Assembly: GCF_000002425.4 (NCBI RefSeq)
Contig: NC_037259.1
Location: 1,650,964-1,714,963 of the forward strand
Length of the DNA stretch: 64,000 nt
Source: Physcomitrium patens
Taxonomy: Eukaryota > Streptophyta > Bryopsida > Funariales > Funariaceae
Reading direction: 5' to 3'
Shown: piece by piece, positions 11,860 to 25,700 of the stretch
How positions within the stretch are numbered: the first letter of the stretch is position 1
Layout of the letters: the number at the start of each line of letters is the position of its first letter
Program-made: the position numbers and the translations under genes
The notes under the pieces: model-generated
Databases searched by the model: none
Told to the model about the DNA's origin: nothing
The model's input: only the letters and a program-made list of their open reading frames with translations

Positions 11860-14800
11860 AACTTTCTAAATTAAAATGATTTGTTGAATCACGTACAGTT
11901 TTCGAATATGCATGACGATTTATTTATTTATTTATTGAACAGCACAGAATTTCACATCTACATGTGTCTTCATGTGTAAAAATAAGTACTAGTTAATTAG
12001 TACATATGGAAGACATCTAAAAATCTGAAAATTGGATTAAAAATACTCGTTCAAAATTGATTTTTTCACAAATATTATCCATCCAAACTAAAGACCAATT
12101 ATTTTTTGAAATAACAAGATATTATCATTGTAATAAAAAATAAATAAAATAAAATTATTTTTTGACTCATATAATTATTGAAGAAATTACTTTTAGTTAT
12201 ATTATTTAATTATAATAGTTTTATTATTTTTTATTATATAAGTAAAATAAATTATTAAATCATATAAAATTAATAATTTGTATTTGATTTGAGATTAATA
12301 TATATATATATATATATTATTATTATTTTAATTATAATTTTTTGACTTATTCTTATTTTGTTTGATTTACAATCAAAGGATATTAAATTTTAACCTATTT
12401 TCGCAGATTTCTGAAAACATTACTATTAGTTGTAAAAAATTCAATTTATAAATGTTTTATGATTTTAAAAAAATATAATAATTAATTATTTGACTAAAAT
12501 TTTATAATTTGTATAAAATTAGATGCAACTTGTAATTTTAAAATTTTTAATTCTAATTTATTAATTTTTAATTAATTATGTTGTATTTTTATAAAGTATA
12601 TTATATTTTTATATAATGTTTTTAGTTGAATTAATTATAATTAGCATAAACTTAGTAATTAATGTTACTACTACACATGCCAATTTTGTTTTAAATAAGA
12701 TCAATATATTATACATTTAAAAAAATTCCCAAGGAATTTTTCAAATAGATTATTTTATATAAGAATATCTTATAAAGTACATAAATAAAGAACTTGGTAA
12801 TTATTTGATATTTATTATACATTGAATATTTATTAAATTGATTATTTTTTAAAACATATTGACTTGATATTATTAGAAATATTAACAAATTAATTGATAA
12901 TATTAACACCAAAACGTAATACAAAAAAAATGTACTAAAATTAAAAATTATTTTAGTATAAAAAATAAAATTATCTTTAAAAATTCTAAATAACATTAAA
13001 GTAGAAATTTTCTTTAAATTTTATATATTTAAAAATTAATCATATTATAAATATAATTTTATTAATTTTTAATTATCTTTTAAAGTTTTTAAATTATTTA
13101 AATAATATATTAATAAAAATAAAAATAAGTCTATTCGCACATGATATAAAAAATAATTTATTATTTTATTTTTAAAAATTAAATAAAATTTAAAAAATCA
13201 AACTTTGATATTTGTATACTTGATTTAGTATAAATCATAAAAAGTCTTTGTTTGCCAAGTTAGTTTATATTTGTAACAAATTGAAGTCTCTTTAAAAGCT
13301 AAATTTTTTACTTAGAGTCTAAATAATATAAAGTAATATTTCAAATATAAACTAGATATTTTCACAAAAAATGCTTTTATGCACCTTAGTTAGATAATTT
13401 ATTTTAAAAGTTAATAATTTTCATAATTGTTTAAAATCATAAGTTCTTTTGTAAATAAGCTTACATTTATAATTTTATATTTACATTCATTTACACATTA
13501 AGATTTGAATAAAAAGGAAAAGTATGCATTTTGTCTAAAATACCATAAATAGTTTTTTTAGATTGAATGAGACATTATAATCTTTATTTTTATATAGTTA
13601 TTTAAAAAATTAATTAAGTAAAAGGATCAAATTCAATCTACTAAGAAATATCAAGATTTTTTTATTAAATCTTAATATATACAATAAATAAAATTTTATA
13701 TTAAATTATTTTGATTTAATAAGTTATTAATTTATTTTATTAATACACGTATTATCTAAATAAAATATAGATTTTTATTAAAATATTTTTGAGTTTTTTA
13801 ATGTTAATACATGTATTATAATAGGTGCATATGATATGCAAATAAATTTATTTTAGTGGATGATTTAAAAGAGTTAAAGGCATTAGTCTAACCTATTTTT
13901 AGAAAATAAGAGTGAATAATAGCACCTCCTGTAGTTTGTTCTATTTAGTGGAGATTTAGAATATTTTTTGTATAATCTTCAAGGGTTTGTAGATGCTTTA
14001 GAACATGATTTTTATACAAAGTTGTAAATGAAATCATATATAGATATAGAACCACATCTATATATGATTTCATTTACAACTTTTTGTAGAAAAAACTATG
14101 TTTTATATTAATTTTTCTATGTTTATAATTATGAGCATATTTTTTTGATTAAGATAGATGATATAATCTATCAATGTAGTTAAATTAAAGAATTAATATT
14201 TTTATTTTCTATTTTTTTTAGATTTAAAATTATATGTGATTTAGAAGTATGTAAGAATTTGAATAATTTCAAAGAATTAAGAGAATTTTAGGGCTATAAA
14301 AGTCTTAAGTATTATCAATGTATTAATTATAAAATCTTAATAAATATTAGAAGATGATTCCTATGTAGCTATTAATATTTTTATTAATATACTAAAATAG
14401 CTTAAAAGTGAGACAGATACTTTAAAAGCACTCACATACTTGATGTAATTTTATTTATTTAATTATTAATGTACATGATAATTTTCTAATATTTACTATC
14501 ATAAGACGTCATTAACTTGTTAAGGCTATTATTAAGAAATTAAAATAGATTTGAATGCAATGTGATGAATTTAAGTTAATTGGATATTTTCAAATACTGA
14601 ATAATAATTCTTATTCATAATTATCTGCAATTTAGTTGAGTTAATACTTAGAATGTATAACAATCATATTATTGAGTTTCAATTGTTTAACAAAAATAAA
14701 ATTATAAATCTACAAAGATTTATAGTAATCAGGTATTTTGGAGTATCTAAAATAAACTATTTACTTGCTTTTTTTCTATGAAAAACAAAAGAAAATAAAT

Positions 14801-16467
14801 CACTCATATTAGCACCAGAGATTCACAAAATATTATAACTTTTATTAAAATTTATTTTTCTTTGTTTTCTTTTAGATCAAAATCCATTATATCCATATTG
14901 ATATTAAAAAAATGTAAAATTACCCAATCTTCTTTCTAGTAATAAATTTTGATACTATTAATGGTTATATTTAGAAATAAAAAATATTATCATAAAATAT
15001 TTTAAAATAATATCTTATTTTAAAAATTACTAAATTCTACATAGATTTCATATTTAATTTTGAAAAAAAGATAAAAAATAAATAAAATTATATTTAAATA
15101 TTCACCTAGAATTTGATAAATCAAAAAACGACTAATATAAATATATGAAAAAAAACGTTATAAAATATTTATTTTTAAACAAGAAATACCTAAATATGGT
15201 ATCAAATAGAAATTGGATTAAAATAACAGTATTTATTGTGTTAAGTTTTTGAATTTTAATATTAATTTAGTAATTATAAGTTTTCATACAAAAGAATAAA
15301 ATATGACTGAAATACTTTTTAAAAACTTTCTTAAACATTCTAAATATTTATTTATTTTTATCACTCCAAATTCACATGTATTTTGTAGTTTTAATTAACA
15401 GATATAATAATCTTCAAGTAATTTAGAAGACTTATCTATATTTTATAACTATTATTAGATCATTAGAAGCCATATGGAACATATGCAATTCAATGACGTC
15501 AGTGGTAGTGCTACTTAATTTATATCTTTGATGGATTATTTTAGACAATATAAAATTATTATAATATTTAAATACATATTTTTCTAATCTTAAAAGTTTA
15601 GAACTTTCAAATTTTATTCTAATTTTTTATATAGTTTTCTAATTTAATCATATTTTATTTTTTAATAGTAATTTATTAATATCATGCTATGAATTTCATC
15701 ACTATAATTTCGTAAAATATAATAATATCATTTTAATTTTATAAATTTATTTCAATTATAAAATTTTAATGATATTATAATTTTTTTTAATATTATGCTA
15801 TTTTATTTAAGATTATTGAGTTGTTTGAAGCAATATTCTTAAAAAAAAATTATATCTATTTATTTATAAAGAATTTTTACTTAAAATCAACTATTTTTTT
15901 TTTTTGCATATTTTATTTTATTTCAAACCTTCTTAATTCTTTTATTCTAGTAAAACTTTATAATTTATTTTTGATAGATTTTGAAAATTTAGATTTTTAT
16001 GTTTATATAGATATATCCATATATATACTTTTATTACTTTGCATAAGTATATAAAAATAAGTATTGATAAGACTTATGTTGAACATGCATTAACATCCTC
16101 TTTCTTCACTTTCTACCTTCTTTAATGAAATATGAGTGTAATTTCTTTTAAGTTTTGTTTTGATTCATAGCTTGAAAACTTATAATATTTTAGATAGATC
16201 ACCTTAGCTTTGAAGATGAATTTATTTATTTTGTATTATTATACTTCTTAATATTTTCTATTTATATGATATATATATATATATGAAAAAATAACAAAAT
16301 GACCATAAATTTTACTAAATCATAACATTTATCATCACAAAGCACATAAAATATTGGCCTTATTTGCATCATTATTATTATGGTCCTTATTTGAATTGTT
16401 ATAATAATAGTTTTTTTAAAAATGAATTCAACACAATAATAAAAATATTACTAATAACAATGACCAA
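11860..16467. other. AT-rich gene-free block
   Basis: This 4.6 kb stretch is overwhelmingly A and T, with frequent stops in all frames, short TA runs (for example about 12300-12317) and no recognisable domain. It looks like decayed repeat sequence, but I cannot assign a family except for the hairpin listed separately. Open frames here, such as 12709-12996, are low-complexity Phe/Ile/Leu/Lys/Asn translations and are not taken as genes. Confidence 0.6.
14018..14083. repeat. Hairpin with two 28-bp perfect arms and a 10-nt loop
   Basis: The left arm 14018-14045 and right arm 14056-14083 are exact reverse complements, with loop 14046-14055 (atagaaccac). Pairing continues beyond the arms on the outer side with a two-base bulge, giving about 35 paired bases. 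It could be a small fold-back element, a MITE fragment or a small-RNA precursor. No coding potential is present. Confidence 0.9.
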
Positions 16468-19400
16468 CTATCCACAACTAAAATTAATGGTCTACTAGAG
16501 AGGAATTTTGGTTCTTTTGAAGATTTAAAAAAGAATTTAGATGAGTTTGCTTATACTCAAGGTTTTGCCATTTGCAAACAATGGTTTGATACAAATTGCA
16601 ATGATTTTGAATATGACAGAGGATAGCTTTATTTTGAATAAGATAATCTCATTTGTGAACAAAATATTGCAAGCCAATTAAATAGGTATCCATTTGCTTT
16701 GCATACATGGTGTTGTGATGGAACACAATTAATGAAGAAAAGAGAGAAGAAAACATTATACTATAGAAGATCTTATTTTACAATATTATAGCAAATTATC
16801 TTAGAAATATAGATAACAATCAAAAAGATGTTAATACTAAAAGATGCTAATGATGTCTTTTTAAAAAATAGACTTCTACTTAATTTTTATGACCATAAAT
16901 AAGGTAAAACAAAGTAGATTGGAAAATTAAATGATATAGATATATTTAAAAGGGAGTTAAGAATATATTTTAGCAAAATTTATATCAAGAAGCCAAGAAT
17001 TGATACCTTGAGAGGGCTAGTTGTCAACCTAGATCAAAATGAGATCCTAAAGCACAAAACTGTGTATCTATAATGACTTAATGTAGGGTTCTTTAGTAGA
17101 TTAGAGAATGGAGTTTGAGAGCAAACTTGTGGAAAGATTTTTATATCAATTGAATCAATATTGAGTATTTGAAGGATTTTCAAAGTTAGTGATATTTTTT
17201 GTTGGTATAGATTTTAAAAAATAAAAATATATTTACAAATTTGAAGTTTCTTGAGTTCAATAATATATATAGGTAAATTTTATGTAGTGTATTAGAATGC
17301 TAGTTGTAAATAAGTGTGCAAATTTTAAGGTCAATCAAATGATTAGATCAATTTGTGCAAAGGTTTTTGTAGATTGAGGTCTCTAAAATTGGAGTTTAAA
17401 GGTCAGTAAGTATTTCAAAGATCTTTAGCAATTTATCAATTGGATTGAAGTGCATTTCTTTTTTTGAATATTAGACTCAATTTTTAACAATTTAGGAGAA
17501 ATTTAGGAGTAATTTAATGATTCAAAAAGGAGATATTGGCAGTAAAAGTTCAATATTTAAATTGGAATAGGAGGTTGCCTAATACCTGATTGGATTATCT
17601 TGCATTTCTTTGAATTAGTAAGTGTAATTGATTTCATCTTTCTTGTACTTATTTCTAACTAAGTTATTAAGAAGTGTGCAAATTTTGAGTTGAAATAAAT
17701 GATTTGATTATTAGTTGTTGAAGTTCCATTTGCTATAAGATTCATTAAAAGTTTTTTTTAAGATTTAGGATTTGATTAGGATTTGGTTTCGGATTTGGTT
17801 TAAAACTTCTTTAGGATTTGTCTAGGATTTAGGATTTTATTAGTATTTCAATTAGGATTCGATCTAGAATTTGATCTAAGATTTGATTAAGATTCAATTA
17901 GAATTTTAATTAGGATTATATTAAGATTTTTATTTTAGTATTTTTTAGGATTCTTTGTTGTTATTTTAAAGATTTTTATTTCTAGCATTTATTAAGATTA
18001 TTATTATTTCTTTAAATGTTTATTTTTATATTTCTTTAAGATTTTTTGATATTTTTCTTTGCAATTAATTTGGAACTTCTTTGCATTTCTTTTATAACTT
18101 CTTTTAAATTTTTTTTGGATTGGTCAAAATTTAATTAAGATCATTAAGTTCTACTTAAGGTTATTTAAGATTCTATTAGACTTCGTAGGATTGTTCTTGT
18201 ATTTCTACTTATCTTCTCCAACTAGGCGCTTTATGTGTTCTCAAGTAAGAATACATATAATATAACAATGGTGTATCTAAGATACTATATAATAGCACTT
18301 ATTAGTATGAAATAATAAACACAACTTCAATCCTTCATTATTTCTTATAAAAGAATTGATTGCATAAGAATTTCCATCAATAGAGAAAAAAATGACAACT
18401 TGGATAGTTGTAGTAAGAATACCACTAAAAAACATTATAATTGCCTTATATTTAAAAAAAATCCTAAAATTCAAGTTATTGCATATATCATTTATGATAA
18501 ATACTAACAAATCCATCATATTGCTCTTAATAGCTGTGATTCTATTGTTTCATTAATAAAAATCCTGAGTAATGGTGAATATCAATTTACTTATTAATAT
18601 GATGACAAGAGTATAGTAGTTTTTTTTTACTCATACTAAATATATTAAATCAGAAAAAATATATTCTTCTTATTATAGATTATAAATACAAAATAAATAA
18701 ATAAATAAATAAAAATCAAGATGCCTATATTGCATATAGTAGAAGTAACCAATTTTAATACCTCTTTCATAGTTATTCTTGTTTTTTTCTTAGAAGAAAT
18801 AAAAAAATTCTTTTTTTGGGCCTTGATCCAACTTATCTAATTGCATGGAAATATCCGATCTATTTGTATTTAATTTAATTAGAATTTTGGCATTAATAAT
18901 TGCTATTGAAAATAATTTTCCTACTTCTAATGTTTTATTTTGCATAAGCCACATTCAAAAAAACGTCTTAACAAATCACAAAAAATATTTTGCCACCAAG
19001 TTAAATATAAGTTGGTCTTTATTTCTAACAAATTAGGCCAAAGTGATACGTGCTTCTTTTGAGGTACTTTATAATATAAAGTGAACTGCCTTTTCTATCA
19101 AATATACTCCTAAAACCATGCATGTAGTTGTTAAATATTTGAAAAATATTTAAATACCAAAAAAATACATATTTTAAAGCTTAATCAAATAATTAACTTT
19201 ATTTTGGAAATGTAATTGCATTTTGAGCTAAGGATCAACATTCAACTTTCAAATTATATTTAAAAGTTTCTATCAAAGATATACAAGAAGTAAAAATTTG
19301 CCTCTCTTATTTTTTTGAGAATATAATAAAAAAAATTATACATAAGAAAGTTCAAAAAGAATTCATGTATGATATTATTAATCAATACTTTTTTACAAAT

Positions 19401-20650
19401 GTTGTGAAACAAATGACTATGTAGGCACTCAATTTTGTCTTTAAAGAATTTAAATATGCAAAAAAATTGTTCAATATTAATTTTTATATTGGCACATTGA
19501 CAAAGATATTATAAATATTATATAAGCATAAAATTCAAATAAATTTTACATAATGGAGGTATTTTGATAGTATAAGATTTTCATTATGAATATTATTTAA
19601 TAAATATTGCTACTTTAATGCATCCATTATAACTACAAAAAGAATTTGCATCTTTTAAAGACCTTCACGATGTCTTTAATATTATTTGTTAAATATTTCT
19701 ACTTCTATTAGTAAGAAATGATGTATAATCAATTATTGAAGCTTATATTGACAACTATGAGGTTTGAAAATCTAACAATTAATTATTTAAAGGATTGATT
19801 ATATAAAACACCCAATTATACAGATAATTTGGTCTATAATTTTCTACTTAACATATACTTTTATAATTCAAAGTTGTTGAAGCAGCAATAAATGTTCAGC
19901 TTTGAAAAAATTATAAAGGGTATTGCAACAATATGTGCACATGTCTTATTCAAATTATTATATTTTCACAACTATCTATAAGTACATCACAGATATAATG
20001 AAGTATATAGTAGCTTTGTACAAATGTTTATTTAATACAAAGACTAATTAATGTGCAAGTAATAAGAATTGAGATTATTGAGTGATGTGAGAGGAGATTC
20101 ATGATTATAATTTTGTCAAATGTCTTCTTCCAACTCTTGCACAAACTTACAAGTATCTACATTTATTTTGCAAATTTAGATTTACTTGCATACATAGACT
20201 TATGTACTATCTTCAAATACAACATAATATTATAAAAGGTCAAGAAATGTCTTCTTATATTGAGAAGATGGATTTGCAATTATTCAAGGAAAGAACATAT
20301 TTTGTGAGGACGTATTTTCATATCACAAGAAAATCTAACTTTAACCTTTACATGCACTTCTTGAAATAGAAAGAAAAATAATTTCAACTAAAACCAAAAT
20401 ATCAACATAGCCACCTCAATTGAAACATGTCTTAAAACTCAATTATTCTTTGTTGTTTTGTCAATATAAAATCTTGTTGCCTTCAATACCATGCACATTT
20501 CTAGTGTCACATATGTCACATAATCATGGCCTACAATTACTAAGACGTGATGATCTCCTTCATTGATCTTATCCAATGTTCTTAATTAGTGGCATAATTT
20601 TTACACATTTATTAGAATGTTTGTTGTTTAGTGACATCTTTGTCAATGAC
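16468..20650 (+). pseudogene. Decayed FAR1-type MULE transposase, split by a B repeat
   Basis: The intact parent would be a Mutator-like transposase with an N-terminal FAR1 domain. The first piece (about 16468-16785) reads LLERNFGSFEDLKKNLDEFAYTQGFAICK in segments, the FAR1-domain style start, then runs into stops. After the inserted repeat (about 16785-18266) the relic resumes. Positions 18887-19020 read NNFPTSNVLFCISHIQKNVL and following, matching the conserved FPxxxxLLCxxHIxKNV stretch of the MULE catalytic domain. Near 20450-20500 a weak LPCFHTMH-like segment fits a SWIM zinc finger. Numerous stops and frameshifts show that it is dead. Assignment rests on recognised motifs only; the ends of the element and its terminal repeats were not found. 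Confidence 0.7.
16785..18266 (+). repeat. B-family LTR-like repeat, copy 1, inside the MULE relic
   Basis: The sequence parallels copies at about 34422-35498 and 54952-56532 over its whole length. Shared landmarks are a segment near 17000 (aattgatacct, then agggctagttgtcaac), a run of degenerate GATTTGATTAG-type units at 17760-17940, and an end of the form aagaatacatataatataaca. It has no coding capacity. The start is approximate. Length and termini suggest a solo LTR. Confidence 0.7.
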
Positions 20651-21170
20651 AATACAAAGCAACCTAAAAACACAAAGTGGTAGTATGTTGTTCATTTAGA
20701 CATGTATGGAATGTGCACCAAAAGCCACTCAATAGATCTCAAGATGTAAGAGCATTGAGGTGGCTGAGGAAGGTAGAAGCCAAAAATAGAAGATAGTAGG
20801 TAGAAAAGCAAGGCACAATATAGGCCAAGGACAAAGTGTAATGCAATACAAAGCAAGAGGGAGATAGAAGGCATAGCAAGAATATTGAATCAAAATTTGT
20901 CTCTTATTCTCTTTTAAACAAAAAAATAAGATTTTCTATAAGAGGCAAGAAATTGGGCAACCACTATGATTATAACAATGATAAAGATTAAAGTAATGAT
21001 GAATGTGGTTGGTTTTCAATGGTTGTGGATCAAGTAGTAGAGAAATTAATCTAGACATCATTTTTACACAAAAGAAATTGTAGGATCTCCAATGGCATTG
21101 CTTTTTACATCTCCTTCATTAACAAACAAACAAACAAACAAACAAACACAAAAAAAAAAAAAAATCATTA
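20651..21170. repeat. Distal end of the AT-rich block with an (AAAC)n run
   Basis: Sequence after the MULE relic includes a Gln/Lys-rich stop-containing stretch that may be its C-terminal tail, and an AAAC microsatellite at about 21121-21148 followed by an A run. Base composition returns to ordinary soon after 21170. Confidence 0.5.
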
Positions 21171-22727
21171 GAGATATTATTATTAATATTATTAGTATTA
21201 TTCATGAGGTCCGACTCCTCTTTCTTACTGTGACTTCCTTTATCAAATCAAGTTTGTCACCTATACCCGTGGGCGATACCTGTACACATGACCGTGGACC
21301 AAGAATCGCAGTTGGAATTGACCCGCAGATATAATCCAGCTGTACAGTGCCACGTAGATATCAACCAATCACGTGGCATTGTCACGGTGACTTAGCATAT
21401 ACAACACTTTATACAGTGCACGTGTACAGCTGTCGAACCTGACGTTCTCCTCCCTGGGGAGCAGTGGCTCCCATGAATGAAAGCTCTTCCACAATTATGC
21501 ACGAGTGAAGGAGATGGATGAATGAACAGTTGAACGGTCAAACATATACATGGATGAATTTTATGGATGGATGTACGGCTGAATCATGCGTGCGATGCCG
21601 GTGTTAGCTGAGCTAATGGCGTGTTGACACTTGTCACCACCATGTTTTTAATTTTAATTTTAATTCTTTATTTTTGGATTTGAACAAGTCGATAATGCTA
21701 ATATGAAATGTTGGGTTTCGTTTTTTAACATGTTTTTCATGTGTAATTTGTTCAACAAATCATTCAATTATTAAAAAAAGTACGTGGATTTCTTTTTTTA
21801 ACATGTTTGATATTAATTAATATTACAGATTTTTTTTTTTTTTTGAATTTTCATGTTCTAAATATCAAGGTAGTAAATTGAATCTTTTTTTCTGTTTTTT
21901 ATAATTTTTCTTCTTATTTCTTGTTTCTTACTTTCATGTATTAGGCATTCACAAATTCAATGCTTTGTTGATTCTGACACACACATATAAAATATATATA
22001 TATATATATATATATATTGGAGCATTTCAGATTATATTGTTTAGGTTTTCATGTTTTCATCAAACATTCATTTATTAACTTAATCTTGAGCATCATCATT
22101 TATGAACACATTCTGAATGTTTTAAAAATGTCACATGAGAAACTAAACCATTTTTGCTTGCTTTAAATATATGGATGTGTCTGTATTTATCATAATTTTG
22201 CAATACGATCATAATTAACTGGAAAATTAAATTTATCTATCCTTGTATTGAAATTATTCAAAACTAAAACAATCACTATTTTGAAAGTTGCATAGTTTTT
22301 CAATACATTTTTATCTATTTTTTCTTTACATCGATTTGATTTTCCGTGTATATTTGCAATAAAAAAATAAAAAAATAGTCTTCTGTGATAAGTGGATTCT
22401 AACATATTACAATTTTAGTTTTATTGTTTCATTAGTGGGTGTAAAATATTTTAAATGTCACAAAAACAACCCAAATTGTTTAGAGCTTGTTGTTATATTC
22501 ATTTTCACTTGAACATGTGAGAGCAGAAGGATTACAGTTCTATTTCGCAAAATACAGATATCCATTTCATTACTTTATAGTACAATGAGATATCACTAAA
22601 TCAAGATAATATGTAAAACTCATTTCCTTTTTGTGTTCAAACGTCTGTTTGACACACAGTTATTTTTCAAAATGTTAATCATTTCATTTAATACATAATT
22701 ATACAAAGTCACATAAATCAATCCAAT

Positions 22728-22765
<38 letters not shown>

Positions 22766-25700
22766 TGTAAGTGAACTAATTTTGTGGCACAAATCCATTT
22801 TTCATAATAAAAGCTCATATTCCTTCTTGGATTCTTGACCAAGAAAGCATCACTTCGCCATTGCTTTTACTGTGGACTCCAAAGAGTGGATAGCAATGAT
22901 CCCAAGTTGGTTCCATTTGAAACACATACACACATATTAGTTTTAATTTAATTTAATTTTATTTGGTTTTAATTTTAATTTGAATTTTGAAGAGTCTATG
23001 TCATTGAAAAAACTTGGCCACAAATGTGATTGGTACTTTGGTGACAAAGGGACCTGGCAATGAATGGTATTTATGGCTCCCATGTGGATGAACTCGTGTG
23101 AAGGCCTCCACTCCTATTAAGTAGATGGATGGATCAATCCATAAATTCATAAAAATAAATATAATGAAGATTGAACAAAAAAAGAAAGGAAAAAGAAAAA
23201 AAAAAAAAAAATGTGCATTAGAAACCCAATTGAAGAAGCTATCCAAATTGGATCTTGAATTCATTTCTTTCATGTGGAGTGCATGCAATCTACTTTTTAA
23301 TGGGGTTTTTAATATCTGTCCCCAGTAGGTATACACGCATGAATTATTCATTGATATCACGAACAATAATAAAAAGAAAATAAGAAGTAGAAGAAGAAGA
23401 AGGTGTTTTTGGTTGCAAAGGTAGCCCTAGAATCAAAGGTTGGCAGGTAGTACCCTTCAAATCCCAACAGTTTTTATAGGAAAAACCAAGACCATCATAA
23501 ACCCCTTCCTTCTCACTTCCTTTTGGAGGATTTTTCACCACCAAACATGAATAGAAAAGTTCCCAAAAAGTACAAAGTTAGGTGCTTGGGGTGGCAGTAT
23601 GGCAATGTGCACCATCAACCTCAAATGGTTGAGTTTCAGTCACTTCTTTTTCTGGTGGGGGGAGTTGGGTGTGGCTTTTATTCATCACTCCCTAAATTTG
23701 ACTTTTAGGGTTTTAGAATGAGGCAGTTGTGACCAGAGGTGGGAGCCATGAGCCCCACGCCTGGCTATGCAAGTCAAGCACTCCATCCAAAGGCTCATGC
23801 ACCATCGTGAATGGATGTACAGATCCTTGAATGAATGTCGGACATACTTATGGATGAATGTGGATGGATCCTCATCCGGCGGTGTTCCCGTGTGGAACGT
23901 TGAGAATACCGTTCGCAACGCTCCTTCTCCAGTGGAGCACGCATCTTTCCAGCGACAGGGTGTGAAAGATAAAGATAGTGCGTTTGGAAATAAGGAGTGT
24001 TTTGGTTAAAAACAAATACCCGAGAACGTTCACACTGGCATCGGAGGGGGAAGAGGGTCTTTTTTTATTTTTTTCATTTTTTTCATTTTTAACTTTTGCA
24101 GTCGGGGCGGAGTTTCCGAGGCGTCATCCCATTTGATTTCTTGTGTGTCGCCGATCTCGAGCTTTTAGAGGCAGCGGCTGTCGAATGGCGAAGCTGGGTA
24201 ATGACGGGCGTGGAGAAGTTCGTCTCCTGCCCGCGGAGAGGGTGGAAATGGAACTGTGAGGAATGAGGGGGAGTTGGAAACCGTTTCAACCAGGGTTAGG
24301 GTTTCGAGGTTCGAAAACCGTGGTGGGAGGGAGGGGGGGAAGGAGAGATGAGTGGCTTCGGGGTGTGGTACATCTCGATGATGGAGAGTCGGAAGGTGAT
24401 CTTGGTGGTTGAAGAGGATGATGCTCAGCACTCTGATTTTCGTGTTGTTTTTTTAGGACTATTCATGATTTTTCCGGCTCCGGGAAGGTAAGAATTAGAG
24501 TGAATTGTAAGGACTGCATCACTTGTAAGGAATTCGTTGTTATGAATTAGAAACTGCTGACTTCGATGTGATGAGTTTGGAAGTGGTGTGATATCTTTAA
24601 CTTGTGGTAAGAGTGTGGATAACTTTTATTTATTTTATTTATTATTTATTATCATTATAATTATTATCTTGCGAATGCATGATGTCTGGATGGTCTTCCG
24701 TGCAATAAACACGTTCTCGAGTGGGTTTAGGGAGGTGTTTAACAGTGTCGTCAATTTGATCTGATCACCTTTGGATCATGTTGTTGCGGGATCGCCGTCT
24801 GCGAAGTGGATTGCTGTCATTTAGAGCCCGTCGTTGAACAACGTAGTCGAATGAGCTTTTCTCATACTGGTGGGTGTAATGAGGCTTTGCTTTGGATCAC
24901 GCTTCTGAGTTATCGAGTAGCTGAAGTTTGACGCTTGTTCGTCAATTATCGCCTTCTGTTTGTTTGTTTGTTTTTTTTTTTTTCACATTTTATTTCAGTA
25001 CCAGTGCCTCTCATCGCTAAAGTAAAGTTGCGTCTACTTTATGGCTTGAGCTAATTATCATAATAATGTGTACAATGAGCAGAGGGACATTGATAGCTCT
25101 CTGGCAGCTTCAAGTTCTAAAACGATAGTCCTTCAATGTCATGGTGAATATGAATATTAATCATGTCAGTTGGAGTTGATTTTGACGTCATCAACTAACT
25201 TTACGGAAATTTAATCGAGTCTTATGTCAGTGTAGACCTTATTTGAGTTATCAGTAGTACCTGACTAGATTTGGTACTTTTGTGGTCCTGCTTCTGGCAG
25301 TGGTTCAACAGGCTGACTCAGATGCGCTAGATGAAGCTGGCAAAGGAGGAGTTTGACTACAACACAGGATTGAGTGGGTTTCGTCTGGAGAGAGGTGCAT
25401 GCATGATTGTATTATTGTAGAAATGTGTAATGTAAAGGAGTGACTTGTGTGCCTGACCTGCGCTGCCAAACAGACAAACTGTGGGTTTTAGGGTAAGTTG
25501 CACTGGTACGAAATTGTGGTAATCCGTCGTAGAATGCATTAAAGGCCTCTGAATCTGTTCCAGGTAATTAGACGAATGTCACTATTCTCGAAAATTCGAG
25601 TGATCACTTTTTGTTGAAGTGGGATAGTAAATGTTTTATTTTTGTTTTTAGGATTAGTAGCGATCCAATGCATGTAGTGAATACGCCAGCATAGTGAGAC

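Noticed and set aside
12709..12996. 95-codon frame on the minus strand
   Set aside because: A Phe/Ile/Leu/Tyr/Lys/Asn low-complexity translation of AT-rich DNA, expected by chance.
23001..23366. 121-codon frame on the minus strand
   Set aside because: Contains a Phe run from a poly-A tract, no family motif, and an overlapping frame on the other strand.
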